Shown here: positions 6,349 through 9,243 of the stretch, one piece after another
Layout of the letters: each line of letters starts with the position of its first letter
Numbering within the stretch: the stretch's first letter is position 1
Assembly (NCBI GenBank): GCA_003541895.1
Contig: DPLR01000525.1
Span: 1-9,243, forward strand
Direction of reading: 5' to 3'
DNA length: 9,243 nt
DNA from: Cytophagales bacterium
GTDB taxonomy: Bacteria > Bacteroidota > Bacteroidia > Cytophagales > Cyclobacteriaceae
Notes under the pieces: generated by a model
What the model was told of the DNA's origin: nothing
The model's input: only the letters and a program-made list of their open reading frames with translations
The model's database searches: none
Program-made: the position numbers and the translations under genes

Positions 6349-7239
6349 TTAAGCTATTCTAACGATAGATGTAAACCAAGCCGGAGCCGCAACAAAGCGA
6401 GCGTCCGAAATCCATTCATAATCACTTGATTTTTTATCGTCAATATAATTCCACTGAACATCCTTCCTTCTCTGTAAGAAAAAAGGTTCTCTTCCAGTTC
6501 TGTAATAGACCATATACCATGTATTGACAGAGGTCAACTGGTAAGGGTTAACTATTGGAGTGAAGGCGTTATACCATGTATTTGCTACACCGGTCGAAGT
6601 CTGCGGATTGCTTACTATCGATCTGAATGTTAATTCAAGATGAGCTGGGCAAAGAACATACCATTTACCTTTTCCGAGTGGATTAATCGGCTTTCCATCA
6701 GCCCATTGAACGCTAATCAAAGCGTTATATGCAAGCGGAAGGTCTGTTCTAATGTTTGCTTCGGTAGTTCCTGTAATGGCAAGTTTATTATCAAAGGCGG
6801 CAGCTGTTCCGATGTTATGAGTATCTGCGAACAAATCCGATCCATCAAAAGTCGATGAATTGGCTACAAGCAAATCATTGATGAGTTTGTCTGGGAAAAT
6901 AGCGAAGTCTTCTACCGCTTCATTTATTTTCCCATCAATATAGCCAGGAACAATCTGGCCGGCGTCTTCATAATCATCCTTATTCATAGATATGTTTCCA
7001 GTCCATGATTTATTTCTGACTGTCATCCTGTATTTTTTTGCCAATTCCTGAACCTGATCTCTATTTTCAGCCGATGTTTTTTCCTTAATGGTAAAACCGT
7101 GTTCATCAAATAGGTAGTCCTCAAAAGCATTTGTTGAGGGGACTTCTTTCATGATTGGCGAAAAAGTAGCGGTCTGCCCTTCACTTCGCAAAACAAAAGC
7201 AGTCTGAATTCCTCTGGTTGTTAATATACTATTCTGCAT
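6349..7239 (-). CDS. Mu gpT-like major capsid protein
   Basis: This 296-aa protein is the main shell subunit, expected to have the HK97 fold. It matches the Mu gpT family in length (Mu gpT is about 305 aa) and in key blocks: SWTGNISMNKDDYED (78-92, compare FEGTVGISRDDFED in Mu), the helix INEAVEDFAIFPDKLINDLL (105-124), and FDGSDLFADTHN (131-142, compare YDGQNFFDKEHP). Later comes KGKWYVLCPAHLEL, the strand-helix of the A domain, and the C-terminal part has FFLQRRKDVQW with FVAAPAWF, again typical. There is no obvious N-terminal delta domain, consistent with a separate scaffold. ATG 7239 follows AGGAGAAAAAA, whose start overlaps the stop of the decoration gene. A hairpin with a T-run follows the gene and may set capsid expression apart from the connector genes. 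Confidence 0.92.
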   Translation of the reverse strand: MQNSILTTRGIQTAFVLRSEGQTATFSPIMKEVPSTNAFEDYLFDEHGFTIKEKTSAENRDQVQELAKKYRMTVRNKSWTGNISMNKDDYEDAGQIVPGYIDGKINEAVEDFAIFPDKLINDLLVANSSTFDGSDLFADTHNIGTAAAFDNKLAITGTTEANIRTDLPLAYNALISVQWADGKPINPLGKGKWYVLCPAHLELTFRSIVSNPQTSTGVANTWYNAFTPIVNPYQLTSVNTWYMVYYRTGREPFFLQRRKDVQWNYIDDKKSSDYEWISDARFVAAPAWFTSIVRIA

Positions 7240-7249
7240 TTTTTTCTCC

Positions 7250-8077
7250 TTATGACCTTATCGCTACGACTGTTACAAGCCCGATTGTATTTCCTATTGT
7301 ATCACCGGCGCAAACAACCCGTAATGATCCACTTACAGCTATTGTAGATTTAGCGTCATCAATAGTTCCTGCTCTTGCTATTGTCTTATCAACTGCGCAA
7401 GTCATTGCGTTTGTTATGTCGCTTGTTCCATCAGTAACTTTCATCGTTCCGTTTGTTGATGCGCCTCTAGGTTGAACTATCACGTCAACAATTTCAAAAG
7501 CAAACGGCGCATTAGAAGAATAAATATCTTCGGTTGCTGATCCGGTCGTGATGTTCTTTGTAATCGAAAACAATTCACCCGACTTAACAATGTTTTGCAT
7601 CGGCATAAAACAATTAAGATCAATTTCAGCAAGAGTCGCTGAAAGAACCTTTGAAATTGTTCCAATTGGAATTGTTCCAGTAACCGCAAAAGTAAAATTA
7701 TCAGTTGCGTATACAACGTCTCCGACGTTTGCCTGTGTCAACCCTGTCATTGCCGCATAAAATTGACCATTAAGATATAATGTTCTTACCGTTGCATCAC
7801 CTGATGGTACCGATCTTGTTTCCTGACTTGTCAATATTGATCCATCGGCTGTAGTGGCGGCGGGTGTTCCATTCGAATTCGCAGTTTCATCAGCTATAAT
7901 ACCAATATAATTTATCCCGTTTTGATCTACGATAGTTGATGCGTGATTATACAAATATCCGTCAATCTTTACAACACCAACGCATCCATGATAAATTGTC
8001 GCCCCACTTTTCACGGGAAACGCTAATTTTTTTGTGTTATTTCTTATAACAATTGTTTTTTCAACTGTACTTGCCAT
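7250..8077 (-). CDS. Two-domain capsid decoration / head-fibre-like protein
   Basis: This 275-aa, Thr/Ala/Gly/Val-rich, beta-predicted protein lies between the protease-scaffold and the major capsid gene, the usual place for a capsid cement protein. Residues 1-153 look like a decoration domain: an N-terminal arm, a GYLYNHAS segment (40-47), and a late stretch VGDVVYATDNFTF followed by GTIPIGTISKV that resembles capsid cement repeats. Residues about 165-275 look like a second beta-sandwich, with APFAFEIVDVIVQPRG, a TDGTSDITNAM segment and a RAGTIDDAKSTIAVSGSLRV block. I associate this type with accessory or fibre-like capsid domains. There are no membrane segments or signal peptide. ATG 8077 has GGAGGAT about 7 nt upstream, embedded in the end of the protease frame, with a TAACATG junction. 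Structural role is fairly sure; cement versus fibre is not. Confidence 0.7.
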   Translation of the reverse strand: MASTVEKTIVIRNNTKKLAFPVKSGATIYHGCVGVVKIDGYLYNHASTIVDQNGINYIGIIADETANSNGTPAATTADGSILTSQETRSVPSGDATVRTLYLNGQFYAAMTGLTQANVGDVVYATDNFTFAVTGTIPIGTISKVLSATLAEIDLNCFMPMQNIVKSGELFSITKNITTGSATEDIYSSNAPFAFEIVDVIVQPRGASTNGTMKVTDGTSDITNAMTCAVDKTIARAGTIDDAKSTIAVSGSLRVVCAGDTIGNTIGLVTVVAIRS

Positions 8078-8078
8078 G

Positions 8079-8621
8079 TTATTTATCCTCCGATTTTATT
8101 TCAGATTTTTTGATTGCTTCAATAACCTTCGGATCATCAGTTTTAAGTCCAAGTGATTCGGCGATTGCAATCTCATCCTTACTCAATGTCTTAATTCCTG
8201 CCCCCGAGAAAGTCTGTTGACCTTTTTTTTCAACTTTCGGAATGACTTTAAGTTCATCAATGACTGTGTTTTTATCAAGGATATAAGCCTTGATCTTCAT
8301 ATCATTCAATGCTGGGTGAAACTGTCCGTCTTCAATTGCTTGTTTGACAACTGATTCCGCCTCTTTCTTCAATTCATCTTCTTTGATTTTTGAAAGTTCT
8401 GTTTTTGAAGCATTCAATTCTGTTTCTTTAGAAAGCAATTTATCATTTACATCTTTGTTAAGTTTTTCAAGTTCGCTTACTTTGCCTATAGCCTCTTTTG
8501 CGAGTTCAAATGTTTCCTTAACAATTGTATTATCAACTGCCTTCCCATCCTTAGAAAGCTGTACTTTCTCTATTTCAGATACTTTTGCATTTAGCATTTC
8601 CAATTTCTGCTCTAAATTCAT
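8079..8621 (-). CDS. Nested scaffold protein, in-frame internal start within the protease gene
   Basis: A second start inside the protease gene would give a separate 180-aa protein identical to protease residues 157-336. The ATG at 8621-8619 is preceded by AAAGGAGAGATT, a better Shine-Dalgarno sequence than that of the protease itself, with 5 nt between GGAG and ATG. The start lies exactly at the junction between the protease domain and the coiled-coil scaffold region. The predicted product is soluble, charged and largely helical (many KxxELEKL-type stretches), with a conserved-looking C-terminal helix that in scaffolds contacts the capsid protein. This arrangement is known from Mu I/Z and lambda C/Nu3. 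It would supply scaffold in molar excess over protease. Expression of the short form is inferred from the ribosome site and domain boundary. Confidence 0.75.
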   Translation of the reverse strand: MNLEQKLEMLNAKVSEIEKVQLSKDGKAVDNTIVKETFELAKEAIGKVSELEKLNKDVNDKLLSKETELNASKTELSKIKEDELKKEAESVVKQAIEDGQFHPALNDMKIKAYILDKNTVIDELKVIPKVEKKGQQTFSGAGIKTLSKDEIAIAESLGLKTDDPKVIEAIKKSEIKSEDK

Positions 8622-9089
8622 AATCTCTCCTTTACTTAATTTGATTTGCGACTGTACATCGCCTATCGATCCTTCTAACGCCGGGTAATTTACCAGGCTT
8701 ATTGCCGAAAGACTATTAGGATATACAGTCTTATCCGTGCCCGTGCGTTCACCGAATGCCGGACTTATGTATGAATAATGACGATTTTTAATCGCCTCAT
8801 AACCAAGATCGTTTAATAGTATCCGTCCATATAAACCATCATCTCTTTTTTGCAACTCCAGAATATCGGCATAGGATACTCCGAATTCATGATCGTTATC
8901 CATTTTCGGTTTTGACAACTTTTCATCATTGAATGCTTCAATCATGCTATTCATGAAAGCGTCATTAATATTTTCTGTTCGGTCGTATTTTTCAATATAC
9001 ACTTCACCGCGTGGAAATATTTTTAGCCAATGCTCTTTTTTGGAATTGTCAATTTTATCAAAATCAATTTTTTCGTATGTTCTATACAT
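8079..9089 (-). CDS. Mu gpI-like capsid maturation protease with C-terminal scaffold domain
   Basis: The predicted 336-aa protein should cleave scaffold and capsid precursors during prohead maturation. Residues 1-150 carry blocks typical of the Mu-like prophage I protein family: DNDHEFG (64-70), GLYGRI (85-90), YSYISPAF (105-112) and SAISLVNYPALEG (128-140). If the fold resembles assemblin-type prohead proteases, H67 and S106 or S109 are candidate catalytic residues; this is inference. Residues 157-336 are Lys/Glu-rich and probably coiled coil. They include a G-x-F-x-P-A block (EDGQFHPAL) and a C-terminal helix LSKDEIAIAESLGLK, as in scaffold domains of this family. ATG 9089 is chosen because GAGAG lies about 7 nt upstream. 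A TTG at 9131 would overlap the preceding frame and has no comparable support. The stop TAA sits one base before the next start, and the last codons encode the GGAGGA ribosome site of the next gene. Confidence 0.9.
   Translation of the reverse strand: MYRTYEKIDFDKIDNSKKEHWLKIFPRGEVYIEKYDRTENINDAFMNSMIEAFNDEKLSKPKMDNDHEFGVSYADILELQKRDDGLYGRILLNDLGYEAIKNRHYSYISPAFGERTGTDKTVYPNSLSAISLVNYPALEGSIGDVQSQIKLSKGEIMNLEQKLEMLNAKVSEIEKVQLSKDGKAVDNTIVKETFELAKEAIGKVSELEKLNKDVNDKLLSKETELNASKTELSKIKEDELKKEAESVVKQAIEDGQFHPALNDMKIKAYILDKNTVIDELKVIPKVEKKGQQTFSGAGIKTLSKDEIAIAESLGLKTDDPKVIEAIKKSEIKSEDK
8622..8633 (-). promoter_or_regulatory. Internal ribosome binding site for the nested scaffold start
   Basis: On the minus strand the bases before ATG 8621 read AAAGGAGAGATT. 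The AAAGGAG core is close to the ideal anti-16S pairing sequence and is well spaced, although it lies inside an open coding frame (codons for KGEI), where such a site would not be needed for the protease. Confidence 0.75.
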
Positions 9090-9090
9090 G

Positions 9091-9243
9091 TTACACTCTC
9101 TCGTCCGTAAAATCATTTGCGTCAATATCAATCATGATCCCGTTACCGTTACATTGGAAATTAAACCATGCTCTTCCCTCTTCTATATCTGGATTCGGTG
9201 CTCTCATACAATTACATTTGCAATTGACTGTTAACGCCCTTTG
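9091..9243 (-). CDS. C-terminal end of an unidentified upstream phage protein (partial)
   Basis: An open frame of 50 codons runs from the window edge to a TAA at 9093-9091, one base before the protease start codon. The visible sequence has a Cys cluster (C-x-C-x-C) followed about 17 residues later by a single Cys in FQCNGNG, and an acidic tail ending DFTDERV. An in-frame ATG exists at 9207-9205 but has no Shine-Dalgarno sequence before it, so the real start is most likely outside the window. The stop-to-start spacing (TAACATG) suggests translational coupling to the protease. Position just upstream of a Mu-type protease would fit a minor head protein C-terminus or a small Com-like Cys protein. 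The sequence seen is too short to choose, and a full zinc knuckle is not evident. Confidence 0.55.
   Translation of the reverse strand, partial: QRALTVNCKCNCMRAPNPDIEEGRAWFNFQCNGNGIMIDIDANDFTDERV

Noticed and set aside
7655..7679. Direct repeat AATTGTTCCA (7655-7664 and 7670-7679) around a CCAATTGG palindrome.
   Set aside because: It encodes the repeated GTIPIGTIS segment of the decoration protein, so coding similarity explains it; there is no sign of an operator.
7480..7716. Minus-strand alternative frame rich in Leu/Gln/Arg inside the decoration gene.
   Set aside because: Low-complexity out-of-frame reading of Thr/Ile/Val-rich coding sequence. The main frame is well supported.
9090..9131. 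Protease start at TTG 9131, adding 14 residues.
   Set aside because: It would overlap the upstream frame by over 40 bases, and the added residues do not resemble the family. ATG 9089 has a spaced GAGAG site and a TAACATG junction.
1..9243. Possible defence, toxin or other accessory genes hidden in the structural operon.
   Set aside because: Every stretch is accounted for by head or tail genes in tight arrangement. The only unidentified proteins are the 69-aa protein and the partial frame at the right edge, and neither shows accessory-gene hallmarks.

Overview
The window is a tightly packed late structural module of a tailed bacteriophage or prophage. Every supported gene reads on the minus strand, so transcription runs from position 9243 down to 1. 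The largest gap between genes is 51 bases. No RNA genes, CRISPR array, insertion sequence, integrase, lysis or replication genes were seen, and nothing supportable lies on the plus strand. The DNA is AT-rich and nearly every gene has a clear Shine-Dalgarno sequence (AGGAG or GGAGG type). That fits a low-GC bacterial host that uses Shine-Dalgarno initiation and argues mildly against Bacteroidota. The host genus cannot be named from the sequence.

Head block (9243 to 5375): the C-terminal end of an unidentified Cys-containing protein; a Mu gpI-like maturation protease with a nested in-frame scaffold gene; a two-domain capsid decoration or head-fibre-like protein; a Mu gpT-like major capsid protein; a hairpin plus T-run resembling a terminator; a Mu gp36-like head-tail connector; and a Mu gpG-like virion morphogenesis protein.

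Tail block (5378 to 1): a probable tail terminator/completion protein; a 69-aa unknown protein; a 435-aa tail tube protein with an apparent inserted beta-rich domain; a pair of tail assembly chaperone frames; an 876-aa tape measure protein; and the first codons of the next tail gene. There is no sheath gene between the tail terminator region and the tape measure, so the tail is most likely long and non-contractile. The phage thus combines a Mu-type head with a siphovirus-type tail, as known for transposable siphophages such as B3 and D3112.

The strongest non-obvious signal is a programmed -1 ribosomal frameshift site between the two chaperone frames. It consists of the in-frame heptamer T TTT TTT (2925-2919), a 5-nt spacer, and a 10-bp stem (2913-2904 with 2862-2853) whose first base pair lies at the last base of the zero-frame stop codon. 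The -1 frame is open from the slip site to position 2626, giving a predicted 250-aa G-T-like fusion next to the 154-aa short form. The second overlapping-expression device is the nested scaffold start at 8621 inside the protease gene.

The genes work together as one assembly line. Scaffold and protease build and mature the capsid of gpT-like protein, the decoration protein coats it, and the connector, gpG-like and completion proteins join head to tail. The chaperones load tube protein onto the tape measure. Stop-start overlaps (ATGA or TAACATG) and short spacings indicate extensive translational coupling.
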